Positions 7,308-16,515 of a stretch of DNA of 64,000 nucleotides are shown here, one piece after another (the first letter of the stretch is position 1; each line of letters starts with the position of its first letter). The DNA is from an uncultured Bacteroidales bacterium (GTDB lineage Bacteria; Bacteroidota; Bacteroidia; Bacteroidales; UBA932). The notes below the pieces were generated by a model that saw nothing but the letters and a program-made list of their open reading frames with translations, was not told the DNA's origin and did not search any database. Location: positions 1 to 64,000 of the forward strand of contig CALUPG010000008.1 in the NCBI GenBank assembly GCA_944322565.1, in the 5' to 3' direction. A program made the translations under genes and the position numbers.

Positions 7308-7344
7308 CAAATTTATGAAAATTCACTATTTTTATGAAAATTCA
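7308..7344. promoter_or_regulatory. Divergent promoter with 14-bp direct repeat
   Basis: TAAATTTG on the minus strand (7308-7315) matches the -7 consensus for the GH5 gene. TTTATGAAAATTCA occurs exactly at 7312-7325 and 7331-7344, a 19-base period (near two helical turns), so a dimeric regulator could bind here. No clear -33 box is present. Confidence 0.45.
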
Positions 7345-7423
7345 ACCTGACTTCTTAATTTTGGAGCATCATTATTCGGATGAGCAAATTATTAGGATAA
7401 AAAGAGAACGGACATTGACGAAT

Positions 7424-8974
7424 ATGTTGAAAAAAATCAGAACGGTCTTTGCAATAATATTCTTTGCGGCCATCACTCTCCTCTTCCTCGACTTTACAGG
7501 CACGCTGCATGCATGGCTCGGCTGGATGGCAAAAATACAGTTTCTGCCGGCCGTCCTCGCCTTGAATGCGGGTGTAATCATTTTCCTCGTGCTGCTGACA
7601 CTGCTGTTCGGAAGAATCTATTGCTCGGTAATATGTCCCCTCGGCGTTTTCCAGGACCTGGTCTCATGGATTAACGGCAGAAGGAGCCGCAAGGCAAGGA
7701 TGAGATTCACTTATTCCAGAGCAAAGAACTTGCTGCGCTACGGGATGCTCGTGCTGTTCACTGCCGCCCTTGCCGCAGGAATCGGCTCCTTTGTAGCCCT
7801 GCTCGACCCTTACAGCGCCTACGGCCGCATCGTTTCCAATCTCTTTGCCCCTCTGTGGCAATGGGGCAACAACCTGCTTGCATTCTTTGCAGAACGCATT
7901 GACAGTTATGCCTTCTACAAGACAGATGTATGGTTGAGGAGCCTGACGACATTCATCATTGCGGCAGTGACACTCGTTGTCATAGTCGTCCTTGCATTGA
8001 GAAACGGAAGGACATGGTGCAATACAATCTGCCCTGTCGGCACAGTGCTCGGATTCATTTCCCGGTTCTCCCTTTTCAAAGTGAGAATTGACGCCGAAAA
8101 ATGCAAGTCATGCAGCCTCTGCGCCCGTGCCTGCAAGGCATCATGCATTGACTACAAAAATCACAGCATAGACCACAGCAGATGTGTGGACTGCTTCGAC
8201 TGCATCGGCACATGCACACACGGGGCCATCAGCTGGACTTTCCGTTTCCGGGGCAAATCCGACAATACTATCCGTACGGATGAGGGCCACGCAGGCACAA
8301 CAGCGGACAAGTCGCGCCGCAGATTCCTTGCAGCAGGCGCAGCCCTGACGGCAGCAGCGACAATCAAGGCCCAGGAAAAGAAAGTCGACGGCGGACTGGC
8401 TGTAATTCAGGACAAGGAAATCCCGGACAGGCGGACAAGAATAGTTCCCCCCGGGGCCATGAGCCTGAAAAATTTCTACCGGCACTGCACCGCATGCCAG
8501 CTGTGCGTATCTGTCTGCCCCAACCATGTATTGAGGCCGTCGGCCGGACTTGACACCCTCATGCAGCCGGAGATGTCCTATGAGAGAGGCTACTGCAGGC
8601 CGGAATGCACGAAATGCTCCGATGTCTGCCCTGCAGGAGCCATACTGCCGGTCTCTGCCGAAGAGAAGTCCTCAATCCAGATCGGGCATGCCGTCTGGAT
8701 CAAAAGCAACTGTATCCCGGTCACTGACGGAGTCAAATGCGGCAACTGCGCCCGGCACTGCCCTACCGGAGCCATACAGATGGTCCCTTTCCGAGGCAGG
8801 CACAGATATCGCGGCGGACATAGTGAAGACGCAGGCAATGACAGGCCTGAAGTATTCATTCCTGTAATAAACACCGAAAGATGCATCGGCTGCGGGGCCT
8901 GCGAGAATCTCTGTCCGGCAAGGCCTTTCACCGCAATATATGTTGAAGGCAACATGGTACACGGAGAAATCTGA
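7424..8974 (+). CDS. Membrane-bound polyferredoxin (NapH/CcoG-like 4Fe-4S protein)
   Basis: Start MLKKIRTV at 7424 puts the first membrane segment at the N-terminus; the in-frame ATG at 7334 adds 30 polar residues. The first half has about five transmembrane helices with two membrane-face Cys motifs (YCSVICPLG and WCNTICPVG) typical of the NapH/CcoG/RdxA group. Then comes a ferredoxin pair (CKSCSLCARACKASC; CVDCFDCIGTC). A twin-arginine-like SRRRFLAAGAAL segment follows mid-protein, then more clusters (CTACQLCVSVCP, CGNCARHCP, CIGCGACENLCP). It should pass electrons from the membrane to an exported redox partner. The next gene, 42 bases downstream, is a Tat-exported aldo/keto reductase with its own clusters, the likely partner. 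Confidence 0.8.
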   Translation: MLKKIRTVFAIIFFAAITLLFLDFTGTLHAWLGWMAKIQFLPAVLALNAGVIIFLVLLTLLFGRIYCSVICPLGVFQDLVSWINGRRSRKARMRFTYSRAKNLLRYGMLVLFTAALAAGIGSFVALLDPYSAYGRIVSNLFAPLWQWGNNLLAFFAERIDSYAFYKTDVWLRSLTTFIIAAVTLVVIVVLALRNGRTWCNTICPVGTVLGFISRFSLFKVRIDAEKCKSCSLCARACKASCIDYKNHSIDHSRCVDCFDCIGTCTHGAISWTFRFRGKSDNTIRTDEGHAGTTADKSRRRFLAAGAALTAAATIKAQEKKVDGGLAVIQDKEIPDRRTRIVPPGAMSLKNFYRHCTACQLCVSVCPNHVLRPSAGLDTLMQPEMSYERGYCRPECTKCSDVCPAGAILPVSAEEKSSIQIGHAVWIKSNCIPVTDGVKCGNCARHCPTGAIQMVPFRGRHRYRGGHSEDAGNDRPEVFIPVINTERCIGCGACENLCPARPFTAIYVEGNMVHGEI

Positions 8975-9016
8975 CGGCAATCAGGACAATCAAAGACATT
9001 TCAGAAATATGAAATC

Positions 9017-10408
9017 ATGAAATCGGAGAACAACATATCCAGAAGGTCTTTTTTTAAGACAATGGGAGCCGCAGGACTGGCTGCGGCAGGAATTTCCGCC
9101 TGCGGGAAAGGCAGCGGGGACGGGCATTCCTCACCTGAAACGGTCCCTCAGGGACAAATGACATACAGGACCAATCCTACAACCGGAGACAGGGTGTCAA
9201 TACTCGGATTCGGAATGATGAGACTGCCGAGTACAGGAGGCAAAAGTGCCAGGGAAGGCAACGGAGATATTGACCAGGAGACGGTAAATGCCTTGGTTGA
9301 CTATGCCATCAGCCATGGCGTGAATTATTTTGACACATCACCTGCATACTGTCAGGGGTTTTCGGAAAGAGCCACCGGCATCGCACTGGGCCGTCATCCG
9401 AGAAACAGCTATTTCATTGCCACAAAACTGTCCAATTTTTCACCTTCCACATGGAGCAGGGAGGCTTCGCTGGAAATGTATCACAACTCCTTCAAGGAAC
9501 TGCAGGTGGACTACATAGACTATATGCTCCTGCATGCCATCGGACAGGGAGGTATGGATGCTCTGCACGGGAGATATCTGGACAACGGAGTACTGGAATT
9601 TCTGCTTGAAGAGCGCAGGGCCGGACGCATCCGCAACCTCGGATTCTCATACCACGGAGACATCGAAGTATTTGACTATCTGCTCTCGAAACATGATTAT
9701 TACAAATGGGATTTTGTGCAGATACAGCTCAACTACCTTGACTGGAAATACGCCAAGGCCATCAATGACAGGAATACAAATGCCGAATACCTCTACGGAG
9801 AACTCTCCAAAAGGAAGATTCCCGCCGTCATCATGGAGCCTCTTCTCGGGGGGCGCCTGTCCAATGTCCCGGACAATATTGTGGCCCGGCTGAAGGAAAG
9901 GGAGCCGGAACAGAGCGTAGCCTCATGGGCATTCAGGTTTGCCGGAAGCTTCCCCGGAATACTGACCGTATTGAGCGGAATGACCAGAATGGAGCATCTT
10001 CAGGACAACATACGCACATATTCTCCCCTTCATACTCTCGATGATTCGGAATTCTCATTTCTGCAGGACACGGCCACTCTCATGATGCAGTATGACACAA
10101 TACCGTGCAACGACTGCAAGTACTGCATGCCATGCCCGTGGGGGATAGACATTCCGGGAGTGCTGCTGCATTACAACAAATGTCTCAACGAGGGCAACAT
10201 CCCGGCTTCCTCCCAGAGCGAGAACTACAGGAAGGCACGCCGCGCATTTCTCATCGGTTATGACAGAAGCGTTCCGAAGCTGCGGCAGGCAAACCACTGC
10301 ATAGGATGCAACCAATGCTCTCCGCACTGTCCCCAGGGCATCAACATTCCGAAGGAACTCCACAAGATAGACGCATTTGTTGAAAAACTCAAGAGGGACA
10401 CCCTTTGA
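9017..10408 (+). CDS. Tat-exported aldo/keto reductase with C-terminal 4Fe-4S domain
   Basis: 463 residues. The N-terminal twin-arginine motif SRRSFFKTMGAAG is followed by ISAC, so it is probably a Tat-dependent lipoprotein. The AKR barrel runs from about residue 50 (DRVSILGFGMMRLP) with the catalytic-region FDTSPAYCQGFSE and LSNFSPSTWSRE. The C-terminal cluster region has CNDCKYCMPCPWGIDIP and CIGCNQCSPHCPQGINIP, i.e. two 4Fe-4S sites. This architecture is common in Bacteroidota and Firmicutes; the substrate is unknown. It pairs with the preceding membrane polyferredoxin as a probable electron-transfer unit. Confidence 0.82.
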   Translation: MKSENNISRRSFFKTMGAAGLAAAGISACGKGSGDGHSSPETVPQGQMTYRTNPTTGDRVSILGFGMMRLPSTGGKSAREGNGDIDQETVNALVDYAISHGVNYFDTSPAYCQGFSERATGIALGRHPRNSYFIATKLSNFSPSTWSREASLEMYHNSFKELQVDYIDYMLLHAIGQGGMDALHGRYLDNGVLEFLLEERRAGRIRNLGFSYHGDIEVFDYLLSKHDYYKWDFVQIQLNYLDWKYAKAINDRNTNAEYLYGELSKRKIPAVIMEPLLGGRLSNVPDNIVARLKEREPEQSVASWAFRFAGSFPGILTVLSGMTRMEHLQDNIRTYSPLHTLDDSEFSFLQDTATLMMQYDTIPCNDCKYCMPCPWGIDIPGVLLHYNKCLNEGNIPASSQSENYRKARRAFLIGYDRSVPKLRQANHCIGCNQCSPHCPQGINIPKELHKIDAFVEKLKRDTL

Positions 10409-10451
10409 CGAGCCCCTGCCAGGCATATTTCTGATGTGTCCCTGGTGTATT

Positions 10452-11027
10452 TCAGGCGTGTCTCGGGCGTATTTTACGGAACACTTTGCTTATTGTGCCT
10501 TGGATTGTGCCTGTCAGAATGATGACAGTCACCGCAGTAAGCACCAGCAGAATCCCGAATCCTTCCTTCAGAGTGAAATCCTCTCCGAAGACAAGGGCAC
10601 CTATGCATACTGCCGTCAGGGGCTCAAGAGCCCCGAGTACAGATGTCAATGTGCCTCCGATATTCTGCACGGCAAGGACAAGCGTTATGTTCGACACCAC
10701 AGTCGGCAACACTGCAAGTAATATCAGATTGCTTACTGAGGCCATATCAGGAGGCATCTGCAGGCTTCCGGAGACAATGTCCTTGACCGCAAATATTATT
10801 GTAGTGAAGACAAATACATAGAAAGCCAGCTTGCGGCTGTTCATGCTTCTGACATGCGACTTGTTGACTCCGACAATATAGCTGCCGTAGGCGACTGCCG
10901 ACAGAAGGAGAAAAACCGGAAGGTCCTTAAGAGCAATCCTGAAAGACTCCCTTTTGAGAAGCATGACTGTACCGAGAGCCAGTGACGCGAAAAAGAATCT
11001 GTAAAAAAGGATGGAATCATATTCCAT
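10452..11027 (-). pseudogene. EamA/DMT-family transporter remnant
   Basis: Complete DMT transporters have about 300 residues and ten helices; this frame has 191. The beginning (ILFYRFFFASLALG) corresponds to about residue 30 of a full protein, so the first helix is missing. Near residues 40-48 (FLLLSAVAYGSYIVGVNKS) the sequence jumps from the first EamA repeat to the start of the second, which implies an in-frame loss of about 80 residues. The second repeat (LPTVVSNITLVLAVQNIGG, LGALEPLTAVCIGALVFGE) is intact. The frame begins 20 bases after the rmuC stop. It is probably non-functional, though an open frame is kept. Confidence 0.7.
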
Positions 11028-11047
11028 GCCCTTCCCGATAAGCGGAT

Positions 11048-12415
11048 CTACTCAGTAATGTCAGCTTCTTCAAGCTGTGGCAGAGGATTGGTCCTGCTTG
11101 GTCGGGCACCGAGCTTTTCAAGCTTTGCACATGTCTGGAGGATGCTCTGCCCTGTCGGAGAAAGTTTTTTGCCGGCGTCTTCATATGACTTGACCGCCGC
11201 ATCAAGGGATTTTCCGAGGGCCTCATACCTTTTCATGAACTGGCCTACCCTGTCCAGCATTTCTTCAGCGAGGGCATAGACCTTCTCATGATTCTGGGCC
11301 TGGGCTATCTGGGTCCATGTGAGATTTATGATACGCAATGCAGCGAAGAGAGTCTGCTCGTCAGCAATGAAGACATTCTGTTCCATGGCCTTGCGCCACA
11401 GGTCAGGCTGCCGGTTCAGTGCAGTCCACAATGCTCCTGCATGAGGAACAAACATTATCACATAATCCATCTTCACTTTTGGAGGCCGGATATAATTCGA
11501 ATAATCCTTGGCGGCAAGTTCCCTGACATGTCTGACTATACTGTCAATATGCGCCTTGAGAAATTTCTGCCGGTCTTCCTCCGTCTCCGCATTGACATAG
11601 TCCATATACGCAGTCAGGGACACCTTTGAGTCAACAATCACTTCTCGGTGCATGTCCAGATGCAATATGATGTCCGGCCGCATCATGCTTCCAGAATCAG
11701 ACTTGACCACATTTCCGGAAGCATCCCGGATGACAGACTGTATGTCATAATGAATGCCTGGGGTCAGTCCCTGTGATTCAAGCAGTTCAGTCAGCACGGT
11801 CTCGCCCCAGTCTCCCTGGACCTTAGTCCCGTGCCTGAATACCCTTGTCAGTTCGTCCGCACTTTTCTTTGCCGCCTCGCTCTGACGCATCATATTCTCC
11901 ACAGTAACCTTCATTGTGCTGCTCATCTCCGTCTGCTTGAGAGTACTGTCGTCCATCGCCTTCTTCATCTTGTCAATGGTCTCCCTGAGAGGATTGACAA
12001 TCTGTCCGAGACTGGTATTGCTTGACTCGGCAAATTCCTTCTGCCTCTGCTTCAGCATATCATCTGTTGCGATCCTTACCTGAGCCGACACTTTCCGGAC
12101 GGTCTCATCAAATCTCTTCTGCAGGGCTTCCATCGCCTCTTCATGACTTTTCTGCAGGGCCTCCACTGCTTCGGAATGTCTTTGCTCCTGTAATGAAGCG
12201 GCTTCTCTCGCCGCCCGGTCCTTTTCAGCCATGAGTTCCATGCAATGGGTCCTGACCTCTTCCTTGTCAGACTCTGCTTTCCGGAGCACATCGTCAAGCC
12301 GGCTTCTCAGGACAGCCGCATCAGTTTTCAGAGCCTGCTGCCTGCCCTTTGCAATAAGAACGGCAGCCAGTGCGCCGACAATCAGGCCGGATACTGCCGC
12401 AAGAATTATTTCCAT
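11048..12415 (-). CDS. rmuC: RmuC-family DNA recombination protein
   Basis: 455 residues. An N-terminal membrane helix (LAAVSGLIVGALAAVLIA) is followed by a long coiled coil (about residues 30-190, rich in Glu/Lys/Gln) and the RmuC nuclease-like core. The core shows GDWGETVLTELLESQGL, MMRPDIILHLD, EVIVDSKVSLTAYMDY and VIMFVPHAGALW. RmuC limits inversions at short inverted repeats in E. coli and its domain belongs to the PD-(D/E)XK fold. The gene starts 30 bases after the end of the ABC permease gene and may be read with the efflux operon. Confidence 0.9.
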   Translation of the reverse strand: MEIILAAVSGLIVGALAAVLIAKGRQQALKTDAAVLRSRLDDVLRKAESDKEEVRTHCMELMAEKDRAAREAASLQEQRHSEAVEALQKSHEEAMEALQKRFDETVRKVSAQVRIATDDMLKQRQKEFAESSNTSLGQIVNPLRETIDKMKKAMDDSTLKQTEMSSTMKVTVENMMRQSEAAKKSADELTRVFRHGTKVQGDWGETVLTELLESQGLTPGIHYDIQSVIRDASGNVVKSDSGSMMRPDIILHLDMHREVIVDSKVSLTAYMDYVNAETEEDRQKFLKAHIDSIVRHVRELAAKDYSNYIRPPKVKMDYVIMFVPHAGALWTALNRQPDLWRKAMEQNVFIADEQTLFAALRIINLTWTQIAQAQNHEKVYALAEEMLDRVGQFMKRYEALGKSLDAAVKSYEDAGKKLSPTGQSILQTCAKLEKLGARPSRTNPLPQLEEADITE

Positions 12416-12445
12416 ATAACTGTCATCAATAAATTTAACTCACAT

Positions 12446-13552
12446 CTAATTCTGTTTCCGGTATGTCACTACTGCAATGATATTTATGACCACGGCAAAG
12501 ACGGAAAGCATTATGTAGTCAAAGGCAAGGTCCGCAAAAGTGCTGCCCTTGAGGCAGACGGAGCGGAGTATGTTCACGAAATATCTGGTCGGAAGAATAT
12601 ATGTGAAATACTGCGACCATGTCTCCATTGAGCTTACCGGCGTGAATATGCCGCTCATCAGCATAAAAATCAGCACAAAGAACAGCATCAGGAATACCGA
12701 CTGGAGCAATGTGTCGGAATAGTTGGAGATAATCAGACCGAAGCCGCCCATGAACACCAGGAATATCATTGCACTGACATAAATCTCCAGAAGGCCGCCG
12801 TGAGGGGCCAGTCCGTAGACAAAATGCGCTATCAGATAGGACAGGGTAAAGGCAAAGACGCCAAGGATTCCATAAAAAATTACCTTGGAAAGGATGAAGT
12901 CCCGCTTGCGCACAGGAGAGACATTCATCTGCTCTATCGTGCCGTTTTCTTTCTCCGTGACAATGCTCATGGTCGGGAAAAAGCCGCCGACCAGAATTAT
13001 CACCACAATCATAAGGGCCGGCACCATGAACAGCTTGTATTCAAGATGCGGATTGAACCTGTACTGGGGCGTTATCCGGAGCGGGACAGAGGCCGGATTT
13101 CCGCCGGAGGCAGCCATCTCCGAGGAAAAATCGGAGACAATGGACGAGAGATATCCTCCGCCCATCATGCCCTTGGTGCTGTTGACTGCATTGGCGGCAA
13201 TGAATATCTCCACGCTTTCGCCCCTGCTGACTGCTCTCTCGGTTCCGGCAGGTATCTCCAGGATGATGTCGACATTGCCGCGGCTGAGTTGATCCATGGC
13301 CTTCCCGTAGGTGTCCTCCACAGATTTCAGGACAAAATACCCGGACCTCGAAATCCGGTCCGAGAGCCGGGCGGAAAGAGACGAGCGGTCCAGGTCCACT
13401 ATCGACAGGCTGACATCCCGCACCTCCATGTTCGCGGCCAGCGGCACAAGAAGCATCAGCAGCACAGGCAGAAGCACAAGGACAACCGGCATGAACGGAT
13501 TGCCGAAGAACTGCTTTGCTTCCTTTATGAACAGATATCCGAATGATGACAT
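12446..13552 (-). CDS. ABC-2 type permease (YbhR-like), second of pair
   Basis: 368 residues, six predicted membrane segments with a large extracytoplasmic loop between helix 1 (FMPVVLVLLPVLLMLLVPLA) and helix 2 (FMVPALMIVVIILVGGFF). IVTEKENGTIEQMNVSPV is the coupling-helix motif typical of ABC2_membrane_3 proteins. It is the last gene of the efflux operon and is 15 bases from the first permease. With that permease and the two ATPases it should make an inner-membrane exporter working with HlyD and TolC. Substrate unknown. Confidence 0.86.
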   Translation of the reverse strand: MSSFGYLFIKEAKQFFGNPFMPVVLVLLPVLLMLLVPLAANMEVRDVSLSIVDLDRSSLSARLSDRISRSGYFVLKSVEDTYGKAMDQLSRGNVDIILEIPAGTERAVSRGESVEIFIAANAVNSTKGMMGGGYLSSIVSDFSSEMAASGGNPASVPLRITPQYRFNPHLEYKLFMVPALMIVVIILVGGFFPTMSIVTEKENGTIEQMNVSPVRKRDFILSKVIFYGILGVFAFTLSYLIAHFVYGLAPHGGLLEIYVSAMIFLVFMGGFGLIISNYSDTLLQSVFLMLFFVLIFMLMSGIFTPVSSMETWSQYFTYILPTRYFVNILRSVCLKGSTFADLAFDYIMLSVFAVVINIIAVVTYRKQN

Positions 13553-13567
13553 GAAACTCCTCCTCTT

Positions 13568-14683
13568 CTACTCCAGCCTGTCCTTGAATTTGATTACCGC
13601 GGCAGCGAACACTACAGCCGCCATCCCTGTCAGAATAAGAATCTCAGTGGTGACATACTGCACTGAAACCCCCTCTATCATTATTTTTCTCGTTGCCTCT
13701 ATGTACCATTTAGCCGGAATTATCTGGGCGAACCACTGCAGCGGCACCGGCATGCTCTCTATCGGATAGAGCATCCCGCTGAACATCATCACCGGCACAA
13801 GGAATATCATTCCGCAGATGAGCGTTGCAATAATCTGGGTCTTGACTACAGTGGAGACGAAAAGGCCGAGTCCCAGGGAAAGAATGATATATATCAGAGA
13901 CACAAGTATCATCCAGAAGAAACTTCCGGCCACGGGCACCTTCAGCACGAAAATCGTCAGCAGAAGTATGATGACAAGCACTGCCGAACTGATGACAAGA
14001 TAAGGTATCATCTTGGCCAGCACTATGTTTATCGGCTTGACCGGAGATACAAGAAGGACCTCCATGCTCCCGGTCTCCTTTTCCCGTACTATGGAGACGG
14101 AGGTCATGAGAGAACAGATGAGCATGAGGATAAGCCCCATGATGCCCGGGACAAAATTGTAGGAGCTGCGAAGCTGGGGATTGTACAGCATCCGTATGTT
14201 TGGCACAAGAGCTCCTGCCGTCTGCCCGGACATCCCCGCAGAGAACTCCTCCCTGAAATACCCGGATATGATTGACGACAGGTACATGACCTCCATTGAG
14301 GCATTGTTCGGATTGGTGGCATCTGCTATGACGGAGACTTCAGAACCGTCATGTGAATAGAGGCCGGACGAAAAGCCGTCCCCGAACATCAGCGCGACAT
14401 CAATTTCTCCTCTTTTCATGGCAAGGTCTATGTCCTCTTCCGACTGATATGATGCCACATAAGTGAAATACCGGCTTCTGTCTATCTTATCCATCAGGCG
14501 CAATGCCGTCATGTCACCGTCCGGCACGCAGAGTCCGACGCTGACATTGCGTATTTCAGTGGAAATGGCAAAGCCGAACAGGACGATAAGCATTGTCGGC
14601 AGCCCAATCAGCACCAGCAATGTCCTCCTGTCCCTGAAAATATGCAGGAACTCTTTTCTGAGAAATGCATTGAACTCTTTCAT
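13568..14683 (-). CDS. ABC-2 type permease (YbhS-like), first of pair
   Basis: 371 residues. The N-terminal cytoplasmic segment EFLHIFRDRRTLLVLIGLP leads into helix 1, then a large periplasmic loop (about residues 45-175) and five more helices. IVREKETGSMEVLLVSPVKP is the typical coupling segment. The paralogous neighbour at 12446-13552 has the same layout, so the two likely form a heterodimer as in YbhSR. It starts 37 bases downstream of the second ATPase gene. Confidence 0.87.
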   Translation of the reverse strand: MKEFNAFLRKEFLHIFRDRRTLLVLIGLPTMLIVLFGFAISTEIRNVSVGLCVPDGDMTALRLMDKIDRSRYFTYVASYQSEEDIDLAMKRGEIDVALMFGDGFSSGLYSHDGSEVSVIADATNPNNASMEVMYLSSIISGYFREEFSAGMSGQTAGALVPNIRMLYNPQLRSSYNFVPGIMGLILMLICSLMTSVSIVREKETGSMEVLLVSPVKPINIVLAKMIPYLVISSAVLVIILLLTIFVLKVPVAGSFFWMILVSLIYIILSLGLGLFVSTVVKTQIIATLICGMIFLVPVMMFSGMLYPIESMPVPLQWFAQIIPAKWYIEATRKIMIEGVSVQYVTTEILILTGMAAVVFAAAVIKFKDRLE

Positions 14684-14720
14684 AACTTTCCCGTCCGGTT
14701 TCCTCCTTTACTGTGCATGT

Positions 14721-15542
14721 TCACTCCCCACGCTTCGCTCCCCGGGCAAGTATGTCGAAGACTTCGGCAATCGAGCCCGCCCCGTATCTTTTCTTCAGGG
14801 CCGCAGGGCTGTCAAAAGCTCCGATGCGCCCGTCCACCATCATAGATATCCTGTTGCAGTATTCTGCCTCGTCCATATAATGTGTCGTCACAAAAGCCGT
14901 GATGCCTTCGTCAACGGCTTCATATATCAGTTCCCAGAACTGCCTGCGGGCTGCCGGATCAACCCCTCCCGTCGGCTCATCAAGGAACACAATCTCTGGC
15001 TTGTGTATGATTGAGACGGAAAAGGCAAGCTTCTGCTTCCAGCCCTGCGGGAGATCCCCGACCTTGGAATCCTTCTCCTGCACCAGAGACAGCCTTTCAA
15101 GCAGATTGCAGATGCGTGCATCGGCCTCTGCCCGCGGCACCCCGTATATCCCTGCGAAAAGCTGCATGTTGTCATATACTGTGAGATCCCCGTACAGGGC
15201 AAATTTCTGGCTCATGTAGCCGATGCGCTTCTTTATCATCTCTGACTGCGTCCAGATGTTGTAACCTGCGACCTGTCCGGTCCCGGAAGTCGGAAAACTG
15301 AGCCCCGTGAGCATTTTCATGGCCGTTGTCTTTCCGGCCCCGTTGGCTCCGAGGAAACCGAAAATCTCACCCTTCCGGACATCGAAAGTTATGTCATCCA
15401 CAGCCGTGAAGTCCCCGAACTTCTTCGTCAGATGATCCACCTCTATCACATTGCGGGGATCACGCACGAGATGCTCGTGCAGGTCCCTGTGCCGGCCTCC
15501 ATGAGTCATCCGGTAGAGTATGTCCCCTCCATTTCCCATCAT
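14721..15542 (-). CDS. ABC transporter ATPase with degenerate signature
   Basis: 273 residues. Walker A GANGAGKTT (about residues 60-68), Q-loop region, and Walker B EIVFLDEPTGGVDP are intact. The ABC signature is LPQGWKQKL instead of LSGGQ, as in the C-terminal NBD of YbhF/RbbA-type fused ATPases. This suggests the split pair here corresponds to the two halves of YbhF, with one consensus and one degenerate site. The start overlaps the stop of the preceding ATPase gene by ATGA (15539-15542), so translation is coupled. Confidence 0.88.
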   Translation of the reverse strand: MMGNGGDILYRMTHGGRHRDLHEHLVRDPRNVIEVDHLTKKFGDFTAVDDITFDVRKGEIFGFLGANGAGKTTAMKMLTGLSFPTSGTGQVAGYNIWTQSEMIKKRIGYMSQKFALYGDLTVYDNMQLFAGIYGVPRAEADARICNLLERLSLVQEKDSKVGDLPQGWKQKLAFSVSIIHKPEIVFLDEPTGGVDPAARRQFWELIYEAVDEGITAFVTTHYMDEAEYCNRISMMVDGRIGAFDSPAALKKRYGAGSIAEVFDILARGAKRGE

Positions 15543-16471
15543 TTCTCCTCCAGATTCATGTAGCAGTCCTCAAGGGACGCCCTGATTTCCTTTACCTCCA
15601 CATTCCTGTGGCCGGAGCAGGACGCCAGCTGCGATGCGAGCACGGCCGCATCTGCATGAGAACAGTCCCTGAGTGTGAAATGGTGCGTATCCCCGAATGT
15701 ATAGCATTTGTCCACATCCGGAACAGCCCTCAGGTCCTGCAGCAGGCGGAACATTTCATCAGAGCGTGCGGCAAACAGTCTCTTGCCGAACCCCGATATG
15801 ATATCCGAAGGCGAATCCACGGTAAGGAAACGGCCCGACTTCATCATTGCCACCCTGTCGCATCTGTTCGCCTCATCCATATATGCCGTCGACACCACTA
15901 TCGTCATCCCCGACTCCTTCAGTTCTGCCAGATTCTCCCAAAGCTCACGCCTTGACGAGGGGTCAACCCCTGTCGTCGGCTCGTCCAGGAACAGGACTGC
16001 CGGAGAATGTATCAGGGAACAGCACAGGGCGAGCTTCTGTTTCATTCCTCCGGAAAGCTTGCCTGCCTTGCGATTCTCGAACGGCTTGAGTCTCCCGTAG
16101 ATATTTTCGATGAGCGCATAGTTGCGCTCAATGTCCTGCCCGAATGCAGAAGCAAAGAATTCAAGGTTCTCCCTTACCGACAAATCGGAATAAAGAGAAA
16201 ATTTCCCCGGCATATAGCCGAGCAGAGTTCTGATTTTCCTGTAGTCGCGCACAATGTCCAGTCCCTCGAGAGTGGCGCTTCCCCCGTCGGGCAGCACCAG
16301 GGTAGCAAGCAGTCTGAACAGAGTTGTTTTCCCTGCCCCGTCCGGGCCTATGATTCCGAACAGCTCACCCTTGCGTATACGGACCTCCTCCTGAAGGTCG
16401 ACTGCAGGGGGCAAATCCTTCCTGTAGCTCTTCTTCAGTCCGCAAATCACTATGGAGTCCGTTTCACTCAT
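15539..16471 (-). CDS. ABC transporter ATPase (YbhF N-half-like)
   Basis: 310 residues. Walker A GPDGAGKTTL (about residues 42-51), signature LSGGMKQKL, Walker B VLFLDEPTTGVDP and the switch His region (VVSTAYMDEANRCD, with Tyr-Met in place of the usual His) are visible. It lies between the HlyD gene and the second ATPase gene in the efflux operon. It should supply one nucleotide site of an asymmetric pair with the degenerate-signature ATPase. Confidence 0.88.
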   Translation of the reverse strand: MSETDSIVICGLKKSYRKDLPPAVDLQEEVRIRKGELFGIIGPDGAGKTTLFRLLATLVLPDGGSATLEGLDIVRDYRKIRTLLGYMPGKFSLYSDLSVRENLEFFASAFGQDIERNYALIENIYGRLKPFENRKAGKLSGGMKQKLALCCSLIHSPAVLFLDEPTTGVDPSSRRELWENLAELKESGMTIVVSTAYMDEANRCDRVAMMKSGRFLTVDSPSDIISGFGKRLFAARSDEMFRLLQDLRAVPDVDKCYTFGDTHHFTLRDCSHADAAVLASQLASCSGHRNVEVKEIRASLEDCYMNLEEK

Positions 16472-16515
16472 CTTGCTTCCAGAGTAATGTTCAGTTCACG
16501 CAGACACGGGCGGAA

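Noticed and set aside
12800..13546. 248-codon plus-strand frame opposite the ABC permease
   Set aside because: The opposite strand encodes a permease with clear ABC-2 features; the plus-strand product is Arg/His-rich with no recognisable domain.
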